NCBI GenBank assembly: GCA_903871545.1
Contig: CAIQHG010000068.1
Location: 23,452-87,451 of the forward strand
Origin: an uncultured Burkholderiales bacterium
GTDB taxonomy: Bacteria; Pseudomonadota; Gammaproteobacteria; Burkholderiales; Burkholderiaceae_C
Length of the DNA: 64,000 nt
Direction of reading: 5' to 3'
The notes under the pieces: generated by a model
What the model was told of the DNA's origin: nothing
Seen by the model: only the letters and a program-made list of their open reading frames with translations
Databases searched by the model: none
Position numbers and translations under genes: made by a program
Part shown: positions 32,724 to 42,414 of the stretch, one piece after another
Position numbering within the stretch: position 1 is the first letter of the stretch
Layout of the letters: every line of letters starts with the position of its first letter

Positions 32724-35261
32724 CTACCAATCCGCCCGCAGGCTCTCTGCTAAGCGCTTGGGGTCCAGTCCTTGACTGGCCGCCCACCGCGCTGTCAACA
32801 CGCCAATGATCAACAACAATCCACTAATCAGCGTCCACTGCCCAAAAGCAAAATGGGTGCTCATGGTCCAGTGAAAAGACTCTGGATTGACTTTATGAAT
32901 CAAAATCTGACTGATCAAGCCCCCCAAAAGACTGGCCCATATCACTGCCACCAAAAGCAACAAACCCACCTCCAATGACACCAAACGCGAGCGGTCCTCC
33001 TGAGACATGCCCAAATGCGCAAGCACACCAAACTCGCGGCGGCGCAAAATCAACTGGCCCGTAACCCCCGCGCCCACTGAGAACAAAGCAACAAACAAGG
33101 CTGCCGCCTCCAGCGCGTAAGTCATCGCAAAACTGCGGTCAAAAATCTTAAGCGAAAGCTCACGCACATCGCCCGCACTGATCCACTTCAGATGCGATAA
33201 CTCGGGTAACTTTGATTGAATTTGCGCCGCAACTAAAGCCGGGTCCGCGCCTTTTGTCGTCCACACCGAGACACCCGAGCGGGATCGATCCCCTGTAAGT
33301 CGCTCGTAATCGGGGATGGATATCATCACCGTCCCGTGTTGGCGACCGTAGTCTCTAAAAAGACCACCAACCCAGACCTTTTGCGCGCCCTCAGTCGTCA
33401 AGGGCAGTGTAGTCTCTTGCCCAGCATGCCATCCGTACAAATCTGCCATCGCCTCGGAGCCGAACACCACCACCTTGTGTTGACCATCTTTGGGGGGTAA
33501 CTGAGCCAACCCCACCAAAGCCACTGACTGTATCGGATCCTCTAAATTCAAAGTCTTAGCGATCAACGCGACTTCGGGGCGATCATACGACAAACGCAGG
33601 CTCACCTGACGGTTGGTCTCCACCCTTTGGACAAGAGGCACAGCGGCGATCACGCCTTGCACCGCCGCATCAAACCCGGGCTGATCGGCCACGGATTGGC
33701 TGCTGGTGTACAGATCAGCTGGCAACACTAGCCCCAACCAATCTGAGACCGAAGTGCGAAAGCTGCTGACCATCACCATCATCGCAACTGTTAACGAAAA
33801 CGCGGCCACCGTACCTGTGATCAAAGGCGTGGCAGCAGAGGGCGCTTGCTCAAGCCGCCAAAGCGCCAACTGCAAAACAGCAGGAACTCGCGAATGTGCC
33901 AAAGCTTTGCAAAGTCCACCCCAAAGCTTGGATAGCACCCAAGGCAAGGCCAACAATCCCGCACAAAGCAACGCAGCAATCGCACCATAAGCTGCCCAAG
34001 GTAATTCGTTAAAAGCAGGCAACAACAACAAGCCCACCGAGAGGCTCAACCCCAGTAAACTCCATTTAAGAGTCGGCGCCGTGAACACCAGCGTCTCAGC
34101 TTGGCCCGCTCGCAAGAGCGCCATGGGTTGACGCCAATTGATCTGCAACAAAGGAAGCCAGGCTGAGCCCAGACCCATCAACGTTGCAGCTAGAACCAAA
34201 AAAGCCATCACCGTCCAGTCAATCACCATGGGGGGTTGACTGTTGGCAAAGTAATTCCCCCCCAAGTCGCCTCCAAACCAGTGCATCAAAACCCCCGCCA
34301 GCACAAGGCCCATACCCACACCGCACAGCCCGCCCAAAGCACCTATCAAAGCACCCTGCGCCCAAACGAAGCGGCCAAGCCAAGACTCACCTGCGCCCAA
34401 TACGCCAAGCAACGCAAGCTCCGAGCGCTGACGAACAATCGATAAATTGACCGCCGTGGAGACTAAAAACCCGCCCGTCAGCAAGGCCACCATGGCTAAA
34501 ACCGAGAGGTTGACGCGGTAGGCCCGCGAGAGCAAAGACATGCGGCGGTCACGGTCTTGAGTGGCGACGACCTGCAGCCCCCCAGACTGATCTTTTAGCG
34601 CGGCTCTTAGTCCCTGCGGGGTTTGTCCCTCTTCGAGTCGAAGGTCTAGTCGCGAGACGACGCCCAAGCGCTTAAACGCCCACTGGGCACTCCCAACATC
34701 CATCACACCAATCACCTGCGTAGAAACGCCCGGCACCTCTCCAGCCACAAACAGTGAAACCGAGTTGGCCCCGTTTTGTAAAACAATCTTCTCGCCAACG
34801 CGCACTCTTAAAGCTGTTAGGGCGGCGGTGGATAAAAACAATGCCTTAGCATTAAAGAGATCCGTACCCCTATTGGCTAAGTCTGGTAGTAAGGAGGGGG
34901 AGACCACAGCAGCTTTAAAAAAATCTAGCCCCAACACTGTCAAACGGTCCGTGCGCACGACCAGCACCGGACTTATGCTACGAATTCCCAAAGCCCCCCG
35001 GCGACGATCCCAGACTTCGATCTGCCCGTCATCAATGTCCCCTAAGGGCGCCACCAACTGCGCCGATGCTTGTCCATTGACTGTATCCAAAGCCTGCCCA
35101 AAAGAGGCTAGTGCAGAGTGATTAACAGTGTGAATGGCAACGGCTAGCATCACCCCTATGGCCACCATGGTGAGCGCGACCAACCACCGAACCCACGCTT
35201 GAATAAAGGCGCCTTGGAGGAGCCACACAAACAGCAGTTGATGGCCCCTTAAGTTCAGCAA
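32724..35261 (-). CDS. FtsX-like ABC permease
   Basis: An 845-residue inner-membrane permease built from two repeats, each with a periplasmic MacB-like domain and FtsX helices; about eight to ten hydrophobic segments are visible (for example LVALTMVAIGVMLAVAI at the N-terminus and GQWTLISGLLLIIGVLTA at the end). QRSELALLGVLGA and RRREFGVLAHLGMS are the coupling motifs of the MacB/LolCE class. It overlaps the ATPase gene by seven bases. It belongs to mechanotransmission-type exporters that move lipids, lipoproteins or peptides without transport across the inner membrane. Confidence 0.87.
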   Translation of the reverse strand: MLNLRGHQLLFVWLLQGAFIQAWVRWLVALTMVAIGVMLAVAIHTVNHSALASFGQALDTVNGQASAQLVAPLGDIDDGQIEVWDRRRGALGIRSISPVLVVRTDRLTVLGLDFFKAAVVSPSLLPDLANRGTDLFNAKALFLSTAALTALRVRVGEKIVLQNGANSVSLFVAGEVPGVSTQVIGVMDVGSAQWAFKRLGVVSRLDLRLEEGQTPQGLRAALKDQSGGLQVVATQDRDRRMSLLSRAYRVNLSVLAMVALLTGGFLVSTAVNLSIVRQRSELALLGVLGAGESWLGRFVWAQGALIGALGGLCGVGMGLVLAGVLMHWFGGDLGGNYFANSQPPMVIDWTVMAFLVLAATLMGLGSAWLPLLQINWRQPMALLRAGQAETLVFTAPTLKWSLLGLSLSVGLLLLPAFNELPWAAYGAIAALLCAGLLALPWVLSKLWGGLCKALAHSRVPAVLQLALWRLEQAPSAATPLITGTVAAFSLTVAMMVMVSSFRTSVSDWLGLVLPADLYTSSQSVADQPGFDAAVQGVIAAVPLVQRVETNRQVSLRLSYDRPEVALIAKTLNLEDPIQSVALVGLAQLPPKDGQHKVVVFGSEAMADLYGWHAGQETTLPLTTEGAQKVWVGGLFRDYGRQHGTVMISIPDYERLTGDRSRSGVSVWTTKGADPALVAAQIQSKLPELSHLKWISAGDVRELSLKIFDRSFAMTYALEAAALFVALFSVGAGVTGQLILRRREFGVLAHLGMSQEDRSRLVSLEVGLLLLVAVIWASLLGGLISQILIHKVNPESFHWTMSTHFAFGQWTLISGLLLIIGVLTARWAASQGLDPKRLAESLRADW

Positions 35262-35917
35262 ACTAAGCCCTTGGGGGTCAAACGCAGGGTCCTGCCCATG
35301 GCCCTTGCTGCCTCATCAGAGTGGGTTACCACAACCAGGCTGGTACCCCGAGCCTTACACAGCTCAATCAACAAGGCCAAGGTGCTGACAGCAGTCGTGG
35401 TGTCCAAGTTTCCCGTAGGCTCATCAGCAAATACCACTTTGGGGTGATGCACCAAGGCACGAGCCAAGGCCACGCGTTGTTGTTCACCACCCGACAAACT
35501 GCTGGGGACGGCGTCCAAGCGTCTTTGCATCCCAAGGTCGCACAACAGCGCACGCGCAGGTGCCTCGCAGGCTTGGCCAAATTGCCCGCCGAGCAAACAC
35601 GGCACCATGACGTTTTGTAGCGCTGAGAGATGGGGTAATAAATGAAACGCTTGGAAAACAAACCCCATCTCTAACTGTCGACACGTCTGGCGCCTCTTAA
35701 CTGACCACGACGAGGTGGGCTGATCAGACCAGTAAACTTCGCCGTTTGTGGGCACTTCCAAGCCCGCCATGATGTTGAGTAAAGTGGACTTGCCACAGCC
35801 AGACGTGCCTTGTATTGCAACATGCTCGCCCTGCGTGAGCTCAAAGTTCAGACCCTGGAAAAGCCACTCCCCAGGGATGTAAGCATGACCTACACTGAGT
35901 AAACTTAGAACGGCCAT
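35255..35917 (-). CDS. LolD/MacB-type ABC ATPase
   Basis: A 220-residue ATPase: Walker A GTSGCGKSTLLNIMAGLE near residue 36, Q-loop FVFQAFHLLPHLSALQNV, signature LSGGEQQRVALARAL near 143, Walker B VVFADEPTGNLD and H-loop VVVTHSDEAAR. This is the LolD/MacB/FtsE subclass that powers FtsX-like permeases. It is the first gene of the three-gene minus-strand operon with the FtsX-like permease and AttH-like protein. Confidence 0.9.
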   Translation of the reverse strand: MAVLSLLSVGHAYIPGEWLFQGLNFELTQGEHVAIQGTSGCGKSTLLNIMAGLEVPTNGEVYWSDQPTSSWSVKRRQTCRQLEMGFVFQAFHLLPHLSALQNVMVPCLLGGQFGQACEAPARALLCDLGMQRRLDAVPSSLSGGEQQRVALARALVHHPKVVFADEPTGNLDTTTAVSTLALLIELCKARGTSLVVVTHSDEAARAMGRTLRLTPKGLVC

Positions 35918-36077
35918 ATATCAGAGCTGCAGCGCAGGGTTAGGGGGATGAAAGTTGATAGATAAACCTTATTATCGCTTGGGGGTCTATCAATGCTCGA
36001 GAGGACCGAAAAATAACCACACCCCCCACCCATGAACCCCGCCCAAACTCCTCACCCATCACCGTTATGTATCACCC

Positions 36078-36112
36078 GTATGCATAATCTGTATGCATAA
36101 CCTGTATGCATA
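36078..36112. repeat. 13-bp spaced repeat (GTATGCATA x3)
   Basis: GTATGCATA begins at 36078, 36091 and 36104, exactly 13 bases apart. Each contains the self-complementary TATGCATA, so the array could also act as a set of protein-binding sites upstream of the exporter operon. Confidence 0.75.
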
Positions 36113-36138
36113 GCCCTCATATTTTTGCAGTTGCCAAT

Positions 36139-36162
36139 ACTCCTACTTTTACTCCTACTCCT
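36139..36162. repeat. 12-bp tandem repeat (x2)
   Basis: ACTCCTACTTTT is followed by ACTCCTACTCCT. Confidence 0.6.
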
Positions 36163-36347
36163 GTACCTACCCAACTTGTACATAAGTTAATACAAACCTC
36201 AAGCCACCAAGAATAACTGCTTCAATTGATCTAATCCCTTTAAATTAATTAGATGCAACCCTAACCCCACAGACAGACCGCTTTTAATCACCTATAAAGG
36301 ATTTGTTGGATTGGGTTTGTGCCCGTCCCGTTTTTGGATAAATCAAA

Positions 36348-36938
36348 ATGACAGAAGTTGAAGTTGCGTTTGATCAAATAATGAGTGCTATCAACTCAGT
36401 TGATTGGAGACTTAAATATTTTGACACCACAGACAGCCCATTCGTGCCCCCCGAGCACGCGGTCATCTATTTTGTAAACACAAACACAAGCATGCTTGCC
36501 CATGCTTACGTACCGGTCTCTGGGCTTAGGGAGCTCTACACCGCGTTTGAGAGAACGGGTCTTAACCACCCAGAGGTGGTCGAGTCCGCAACAGAGTTAG
36601 TCCTCAGCTACGCCAGACGCTCAGTACCTGAGGACGAAGTCCAGGATTTTTTGGCTGCAATGACTTTTTGGCTCATTGGGACCGGTACCTATAAAACCCT
36701 CTTAATAAAAGGCAACTTATCCTCGCACGTTTTCATTAATGTCTATAGCACTCGCTCCAATACCGTATTCCTGCGCCCAAGCACCGCGTACGGTGAAGTC
36801 TCTCCTTTACTGACTGACCACGAAATACTAGAATTTACTAAACGTTTGGTTTGGCATGACTCAACTCATTTGGGCAACTCGTCTTCCAAGCGCTTACGCT
36901 GTGAAGGAGGTGCTTTGATTTCTTCTGCCTTCTTTTGA
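36348..36938 (+). CDS. uncharacterised 196-residue protein
   Basis: I do not recognise a family. The protein is soluble, with an acidic N-terminal half, no signal peptide and no membrane segment; predicted features are helices around residues 3-20 and 60-108 and a more beta-like C-terminal half (HVFINVYSTRSNTVFLRP). TYKTLLIKGN and WHDSTHLGNSS are the most distinctive stretches. The ATG follows a weak Shine-Dalgarno-like sequence. Codon use looks like that of neighbouring genes, so it is probably real. It is isolated between a divergent exporter operon and the convergent dikinase-like gene. Confidence 0.6.
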   Translation: MTEVEVAFDQIMSAINSVDWRLKYFDTTDSPFVPPEHAVIYFVNTNTSMLAHAYVPVSGLRELYTAFERTGLNHPEVVESATELVLSYARRSVPEDEVQDFLAAMTFWLIGTGTYKTLLIKGNLSSHVFINVYSTRSNTVFLRPSTAYGEVSPLLTDHEILEFTKRLVWHDSTHLGNSSSKRLRCEGGALISSAFF

Positions 36939-37084
36939 ATTAGACCCAAAACCCGGCGACACCAATTACAGGCGAGATGGAGGTCCAGGTCTTTTGTGCG
37001 TGATCCATTAGCTCTCTAATATTTCTTTACAAACTATTTTGTGAAGACGGGACCGTTAATTCCTTCTCCTTCTTTTTCATTGCT

Positions 37085-39085
37085 TTAGTTGGTTTTAACC
37101 ACTTTCTTAGAATGAACTTTAGGATGATTGTGCCGAATTTTCTCTACCCGTTTATAAAGCTCAGTATCAGGCCTATCAATCACCGATAGGCTACCAAAAT
37201 AGACCTGCCCATCATTGCCGTCCAAGGTAACAATATCTCCTTCCGACAAATTAGATTGACCAATAATTACTCTACGATTGACAAGATTTATCTTTAAATG
37301 TTGACAACCCACCAAACAAACTTTCCCTAGTTGTCGGGCGACAACTGCGGCGTGCGATGTACGGGCCCCACGAGCGGTTAAGAGGCCCGAGGAATACTCA
37401 AGTGCGGCAATATCATTGGTCTGCGTATCTTGTCGCATAAGTATGACCTTTACTCCCAAAGCGTGCCTGGCTTTGGCAAACGCCTCATCAAGCGCAATCT
37501 CTCCAGACGCAATGCCACTGCACGCTGTTGTAGCAGCGCTCAAAGGAGAGGAAATCTTTGCTGCATCGGAGTTATTTGAAAGTACTTGAAGAACCAAGCT
37601 AGCCTGGGTGAAGTCGAGCGTTCTTTCAATAACCTCTCGTTTGTCGATAATCCCCTCATCAAACAAATCTAGCGCGATTTTTGCAGCCGCCAATTTAGTC
37701 CGTTTGCCTGAACGTGTTTGAAGCATGAACAATTGTCCACTTTCAACTGTAAACTCAAAATCCTGCATATCCAAGAACTCCAACTCCAGTGCGAGGGTGT
37801 ATTTCTGCAGTAATAGCCAAACCTCTGGCATCAGATTTTCTAATGTTTCGTGTCCATGCACATTACGCCGACCAGAAACTACGTCTTCGCCCTGAGCATT
37901 AAGTAAAAAATCAATCCACAGCCTTTTCTCCCCATTGGTTGGGTTTCTTGTAAACCCAACACCCGATCCTGCATGCGTTCCGCTGTTACCAAATACCATT
38001 CTTTGCAAAGTCACTGCAGTGCCAAGCGTGTTAGATAGATGATTTGTTTCACGGAATTGGAAAGCTCTTTTGGAGTGCCAGGAGTCAAATACGGCTTTTA
38101 TAGCCCCTTTAAGCTGCTCTTTTGTGTCTTGAGGAAAAGGCTCTAGAGCATGAGCCTCATACAGGGACAAAAAGGTGGAGGACAAAGCTCGTAATTCGTC
38201 GAAACCAAGATTTCGTTCATCCGTCCCATTGCAAAGAGTGTCCAAAGCGTCCTCAAAGAAATTAGGAGCAATCCCTGCAACAACCTCCCCGTAAGTTGCG
38301 ATCAAACGACGATATGAGTCCCATACTAAACGTGGATTGCCTGTTTGCCGAAGAAAGCCCCCCAACGTGCTCTCGCACAATCCAATGTTAAGCAAGGTCT
38401 CCATCATCCCGGGCATGGATACGGGCGCACCAGACCTGACAGACAAGATCAAAGGATTCTTAGGGTCGCCAAGTCGCATCTTAGCGGTAAGCTCAAGTGC
38501 CGGTAAACCCACAGAAAAGAGTTCTTTAAAACAACTCTTGGGCTCCTTTGTATAGTGTGTACCAATGACCAAAGCTGCAGGGACAGGCATACCCAATTTA
38601 GACATCCGTAGAAGATTGAAGGCCTTAGTCCCCATAGCACAGGCGTTAGAGTTCAGGTATTTATCCAGTGATAACTTGCCCTGCTTCGTAAGTTCGTTTA
38701 AAAATGCTTCCCAGTAGACACAGCGCTTCACTAAACTTTTATCACCGACACCCTTCGTTGCAATCACCGGACGGGACATCAGCGTCAGATTGTTTTTTAA
38801 ATTTCCTAAAAGCTCTTGTAGATTAGGCGCGACCAAATTATTTTTATCTAGATTAGCGCCTTTTACAAAGTCGTCAATCCAATCAGATATGTCGAAACCC
38901 GCGTTTTTAAAATCTTGAATGAAATCAATTTGCTTGGCTTTTGGATCAGTTGCATGTTGCTCAGCGGATTGCAAAAGTGTTAGCAATAACTTTAGCCGGT
39001 CGTTTGCTCTGAGTGCTTCCGTAATCTAAGCAGGGATGAGCAACGTGTCCTCACCAAGAGATTCAATTGCTTTGTCTTTTAGCAT
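37085..39085 (-). CDS. pyruvate-phosphate-dikinase-like protein lacking the PEP barrel; amber codon near start
   Basis: The body encodes an ATP-grasp PEP/pyruvate-binding domain (MGTKAFNLLRMSKLGMPVP, ILSVRSGAPVSMPGMMETLL, NSGTHAGSGVGFTRNP, FMLQTRSGKRT) and a phosphohistidine swivel domain with GLLTARGARTSHAAVVARQL (catalytic His). A complete dikinase (about 880 residues) would continue into a PEP-utilising TIM barrel; this one ends about 80 residues after the His. The frame starts at ATG 39085 as MLKDKAIESLGEDTLLIPA, meets a TAG at 39026-39028 (codon 20), and goes on ITEALRANDRLKLLL without further stops. Translation may begin downstream, for example at the TTG at 38986. It could transfer phosphate from ATP to its His and on to a partner, but not make PEP alone. 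Confidence 0.7.
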
Positions 39086-39115
39086 TTAATATTCATGAAA
39101 CGTATTTTGATTAAG

Positions 39116-39289
39116 CTATTCTGAGTCATGATTTTTGTAAAGATCGCGCAGCATAAAGTCGTCCTCATATATTTCATCTGTCTCATCAAAATCTGGGTCC
39201 CCCTGAGTGCTCAAATCGCTGTCTTCACCATCTTTTAACATATAGATATCGAAAGCTTGTTTTTTTGTTTTGAGAGTATTTGGATCCAT
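39116..39289 (-). CDS. 57-residue acidic protein
   Basis: A short minus-strand gene 30 bases upstream of the dikinase-like gene. It starts MDPNTLKTKKQAFDIYMLKD and continues with a strongly acidic stretch (DPDFDETDEIYEDDFML) to YKNHDSE. It contains no cysteine and no membrane helix. Although short, its composition is ordered and its spacing suggests cotranscription with the dikinase-like protein; it could be a small regulator or an acceptor partner. No family is recognised. Confidence 0.5.
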   Translation of the reverse strand: MDPNTLKTKKQAFDIYMLKDGEDSDLSTQGDPDFDETDEIYEDDFMLRDLYKNHDSE

Positions 39290-39797
39290 AGGTTCTTTCG
39301 TTATTTGTAGTTCAGTAGAGCACCGTCCGGTATTTAAATAGTGATATTGGTCAAGGGGATGAATAATTTTTTTGAATTAAATTAAATTTTTTTAGGGACA
39401 CACCGCACTCAGTCAGTTACTAACTGTTGCTTTTTTCTAATTACCCCCTTGCTCACTCCAAGCTCACTGAAGTCGCCATTTACCGCAAATTAGACCTTTT
39501 AAAAAACAGGTTTATTGCACCTAAACGCGACCCAAGAGAGCTGATCTGTCGAACGCAATTTTTACTTAAATTGTGGGCACGACCCGTGTCGATAAGACAA
39601 ACCCCAATAACGTTAGAGTATGCTGATCAAAAGTGAGGTTTACCTCTAAACCGTACAACACCCATTACAATCAATTTTGCTTTAGGCTATCAAAAAATTA
39701 AGCCCTAGCTGAGAAGTACTTTGGCTGCATTCACCAAGGAGCATCCAAAGCACAGCAACCTGAGCCACTCAATAATTTACAAACGGAGAGTTACCCA
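39290..39797. other. intergenic
   Basis: Holds the promoter of the acidic protein/dikinase-like pair (minus) and of the alcohol dehydrogenase (plus). GAGGTTTACCTC at 39636-39647 is a small hairpin. A plus-strand frame at 39427-39636 has no recognisable likeness. Nothing else is seen. Confidence 0.45.
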
Positions 39798-40907
39798 ATG
39801 GACGTCCGAGCAGCCGTGGCCTATGAAGCAGGCAAACCCCTTGTGATTGAAACCGTACAACTAGAGGGGCCCAGGTACGGTGAAGTCTTAGTTGAAATAA
39901 AGGCAACCGGCGTCTGCCACACAGACGAGTACACCCGCTCGGGAAACGATCCTGAGGGGATATTCCCCTCCATACTCGGCCACGAAGGTGCAGGCATCGT
40001 CGTAGACATCGGCCCAGGGGTTCAGAGCTTAAAAAAGGGCGATCACGTGATACCTCTGTACACACCAGAGTGCCGTCAGTGCAAGTCCTGCCTGTCCCAG
40101 AAAACAAACCTTTGTACCGCAATCAGAGCCACCCAGGGGAGAGGTTTGATGCCCGATGGCACTAGCCGATTCTCCATCGGCGGCAAACCCATACACCACT
40201 ATATGGGGTGTTCAACATTTGCAAACTTTACTGTGCTACCCGAAATAGCTCTTGCTAAGATCAGGGAGGACGCCCCGTTTGATAAGGTCTGCTACATCGG
40301 CTGCGGAGTTACGACGGGTCTAGGCGCCGTTATCCACACCGCCAAAGTAGAGCCTGGCGCTAATGTGGTCATCTTCGGATTGGGAGGTATTGGATTGAAT
40401 GTGGTCCAAGGTGCTCGAATCGCGGGTGCCGATAAGATTATTGGCGTGGACCTGAATAACGCTCGCAGACCTTTGGCACATAAATTTGGAGCAACTCACT
40501 TTGTCAATCCGAATGAGTTAAAAGAAGATCTCGTACCCTACTTGGTTGAATTAACCGGGGGCGGGGCAGACTACAGCTTCGAGTGCATAGGCAATGTAGA
40601 CGTTATGCGCCAAGCCCTAGAGTGTTGCCACAGGGGGTGGGGCGTTTCAGTGATCGTGGGCGTAGCGGGTGCTGGACAAGAGATTAAGACTCGGCCCTTT
40701 CAGCTCGTAACCGGCAGAACTTGGAAGGGCACCGCTTTTGGCGGCGTCAGAGGACGCACCGATGTTCCCAAAATAGTTGACTGGTATATGGATGGGAAAA
40801 TAATGATCGATGAGCTCATAACTCACACAATGCCCCTCGATCAGATCAACCGAGCCTTTGATCTTATGCACTCGGGGGAGTCCATCCGAACCATCATTGA
40901 GTTCTAG
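39798..40907 (+). CDS. frmA: S-(hydroxymethyl)glutathione dehydrogenase (class III alcohol dehydrogenase)
   Basis: A 369-residue zinc alcohol dehydrogenase that oxidises S-hydroxymethylglutathione to S-formylglutathione in formaldehyde detoxification. Catalytic zinc ligands are in [11 protein letters not shown] and LGHEGAGIV; the structural zinc uses [15 protein letters not shown] near residues 95-109. The NAD site is [18 protein letters not shown]. The class III Arg that binds glutathione lies within the [20 protein letters not shown] region. GGAG is present upstream. The S-formylglutathione hydrolase partner is not next to it; glyoxalase II lies convergently 18 bases away. Confidence 0.9.
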   Translation: MDVRAAVAYEAGKPLVIETVQLEGPRYGEVLVEIKATGVCHTDEYTRSGNDPEGIFPSILGHEGAGIVVDIGPGVQSLKKGDHVIPLYTPECRQCKSCLSQKTNLCTAIRATQGRGLMPDGTSRFSIGGKPIHHYMGCSTFANFTVLPEIALAKIREDAPFDKVCYIGCGVTTGLGAVIHTAKVEPGANVVIFGLGGIGLNVVQGARIAGADKIIGVDLNNARRPLAHKFGATHFVNPNELKEDLVPYLVELTGGGADYSFECIGNVDVMRQALECCHRGWGVSVIVGVAGAGQEIKTRPFQLVTGRTWKGTAFGGVRGRTDVPKIVDWYMDGKIMIDELITHTMPLDQINRAFDLMHSGESIRTIIEF

Positions 40908-40925
40908 TGCTGATGGAGTGCTTAC

Positions 40926-41717
40926 CTACCAGCTGTTTCTCAACTCACGCAATTTCGTAAAAACAGTTTCATCCCCGGGTTTATCTGCCAACTCACTAAA
41001 CTTTGCGCGCAGTCCTTGGATCACACCCGCACTAGCGAGTCGGAAAAAAGTGTTTATTTCGCGCTCCTCTTTCATGTTCGTTAGGTGAGCACGGGTGAGG
41101 TCTTGGCCTTGGACTTGATCCAAGAGTGATTGAGCCTTTGCGTTACCGGGCTCTCTGCTGAGGGTAAATTTAAGATTGTTTTCAATGTAATCGTGCCCTG
41201 GATAAATCACCGTTTCGTCAGGTAATTGACTCAATTGCTCTGAAAATGTTTTATAAAGTGTTGAGACACTGCCCCCGTTGTGGCAGTTTCCAGCGCCCGC
41301 GTTAAACAGCGTGTCCCCAGAAAACAGCGCCTGTTGTTTGCCGTGGGAGCGCAGACAAATGTGGCACATAGTGTGGCCCGGCGTGTCTAAGGCCTCTAAG
41401 ATCACCGTCTTTCCCACCTGCACAATGTCCCCTGCCTTTAAGCCGCGATCAATACCAGGTATTTTGCCCCCCGCGTTGTGATGCGCTAAGACTTTAGCAC
41501 CCGTTTTTTCAACCAACGCCGCGTTTCCCCCCGTGTGATCTAAATGCTCATGCGTATTTAATATTTGGGTGATCTCCCATCCCTCTTTTTTAGCGGTTTG
41601 AAAGCATTTTTCGCTGTCAAGAGGATCAATGGCTAAGGCTTCCCCTGTTTCTTCACAGGCAATGAGATAGTTAAAATTACGGTACTCATTACCTGTCCAA
41701 ATCTGTTTGACGATCAT
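40926..41717 (-). CDS. gloB: hydroxyacylglutathione hydrolase (glyoxalase II)
   Basis: A 263-residue metallo-beta-lactamase-fold hydrolase that cleaves S-lactoylglutathione to lactate and glutathione. The binuclear metal motif is NTHEHLDHTGGN near residue 54, with further ligands in TPGHTMCHIC (near 110), SGDTLFNAGAGNC and YPGHDY. The C-terminal helical domain includes KEEREINTFFR, matching the glutathione-binding segment of the family. It converges on the class III dehydrogenase; both act on glutathione adducts of aldehydes. Length is normal for gloB. Confidence 0.87.
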   Translation of the reverse strand: MIVKQIWTGNEYRNFNYLIACEETGEALAIDPLDSEKCFQTAKKEGWEITQILNTHEHLDHTGGNAALVEKTGAKVLAHHNAGGKIPGIDRGLKAGDIVQVGKTVILEALDTPGHTMCHICLRSHGKQQALFSGDTLFNAGAGNCHNGGSVSTLYKTFSEQLSQLPDETVIYPGHDYIENNLKFTLSREPGNAKAQSLLDQVQGQDLTRAHLTNMKEEREINTFFRLASAGVIQGLRAKFSELADKPGDETVFTKLRELRNSW

Positions 41718-41835
41718 ATTTACTTCCCCAAAGAATAGTCTAAGCTTTGGGCAGTGTAACCGTAAGCGGGGCCTTTGTATTTAACGGGAAAGGCAACTGA
41801 TTTAAAACAATTAGAAGATTGAAACTTCCTTGATA

Positions 41836-41870
41836 CCCCCCCCACCTCAGAAACAAAGTAGGTGAAGGGG
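41836..41870. other. GC-rich hairpin between gloB and the HU gene
   Basis: CCCCCCCACCT is followed 12 bases later by AGGTGAAGGGG, allowing a stem (CACCT/AGGTG plus C:G pairs). It lies just past the HU stop on the minus strand and may mark its transcript end, though no T-run follows. Confidence 0.4.
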
Positions 41871-41879
41871 AGTCTCTGA

Positions 41880-42158
41880 TTAACGTTTATTGACGCGGTC
41901 TTTTAAAGTCTTACCGGCGCTAAAGCGCACAACTTTAGCGGCCGCAATCTTAATTGCAGCACCAGTCGAGGGGTTACGTCCCGCTCTTGCAGCTCTTTTC
42001 TTTTGGCTAAATGTTCCAAATCCAACCAAAGTAACTGATTTACCTTTAGTCAATGACTTACCAATATTGTCAAGAAAAGAGGCCAGCGCACGTGCTGCTG
42101 CAGCTTTAGAAATATCAGCGTCAGCTGCCATGTGCTCAACTAGTTCGGTTTTGTTCAT
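41880..42158 (-). CDS. HU-family DNA-binding protein
   Basis: A 92-residue histone-like protein: [20 protein letters not shown] at the N-terminus, [16 protein letters not shown], and the DNA-binding arm [14 protein letters not shown] with its intercalating Pro, ending [10 protein letters not shown]. The length and motifs are standard for HU, which bends and compacts DNA. It is a single gene. Confidence 0.93.
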   Translation of the reverse strand: MNKTELVEHMAADADISKAAAARALASFLDNIGKSLTKGKSVTLVGFGTFSQKKRAARAGRNPSTGAAIKIAAAKVVRFSAGKTLKDRVNKR

Positions 42159-42270
42159 TAGATTTCCTTTGTAAAAAATAAAATTCTATCACCACCGCCT
42201 ATGAGTAATTTCCCTTAACAGCGCAATTTAGCTCGTCTGAAATATTTACGCCGAGCACAGGAAACTCCTC

Positions 42271-42300
42271 GGATAGGGGGATATAGGGGAATATAGGGGA
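42271..42300. repeat. 10-bp tandem repeat (ATATAGGGGA, about x3)
   Basis: GGATAGGGGG followed by two exact copies of ATATAGGGGA. Confidence 0.75.
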
Positions 42301-42414
42301 AATAACGACCGCTTCCTGAGAGGAGCCTACTGGCCGAACAATTTTCTTTTGTTGCTGCAGTGTCCGCTTGGCGCTGCGTTCACCCAGACAACCCTCTAGG
42401 CCTACAACACCCCG

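Larger units (their letters stand above)
35918..36347. promoter_or_regulatory. divergent intergenic region with two tandem repeats
   Basis: Lies between the minus-strand exporter operon and the plus-strand unknown gene; holds both promoters. A three-copy GTATGCATA repeat (36078-36112) and a 12-bp repeat (36139-36162) are present. AACTTGTACATAAGTT near 36174 is a near-palindrome. No gene is seen. Confidence 0.5.

Noticed and set aside
32772..35121. Several open plus-strand frames opposite the FtsX-like permease gene
   Set aside because: They are complementary-strand shadows of a GC-rich coding gene, with low-complexity Pro/Ser/Lys products and no ribosome-binding sites.
39427..39636. 69-codon frame upstream of the class III alcohol dehydrogenase
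   Set aside because: Starts at a non-ATG codon without a ribosome-binding site and matches no family.
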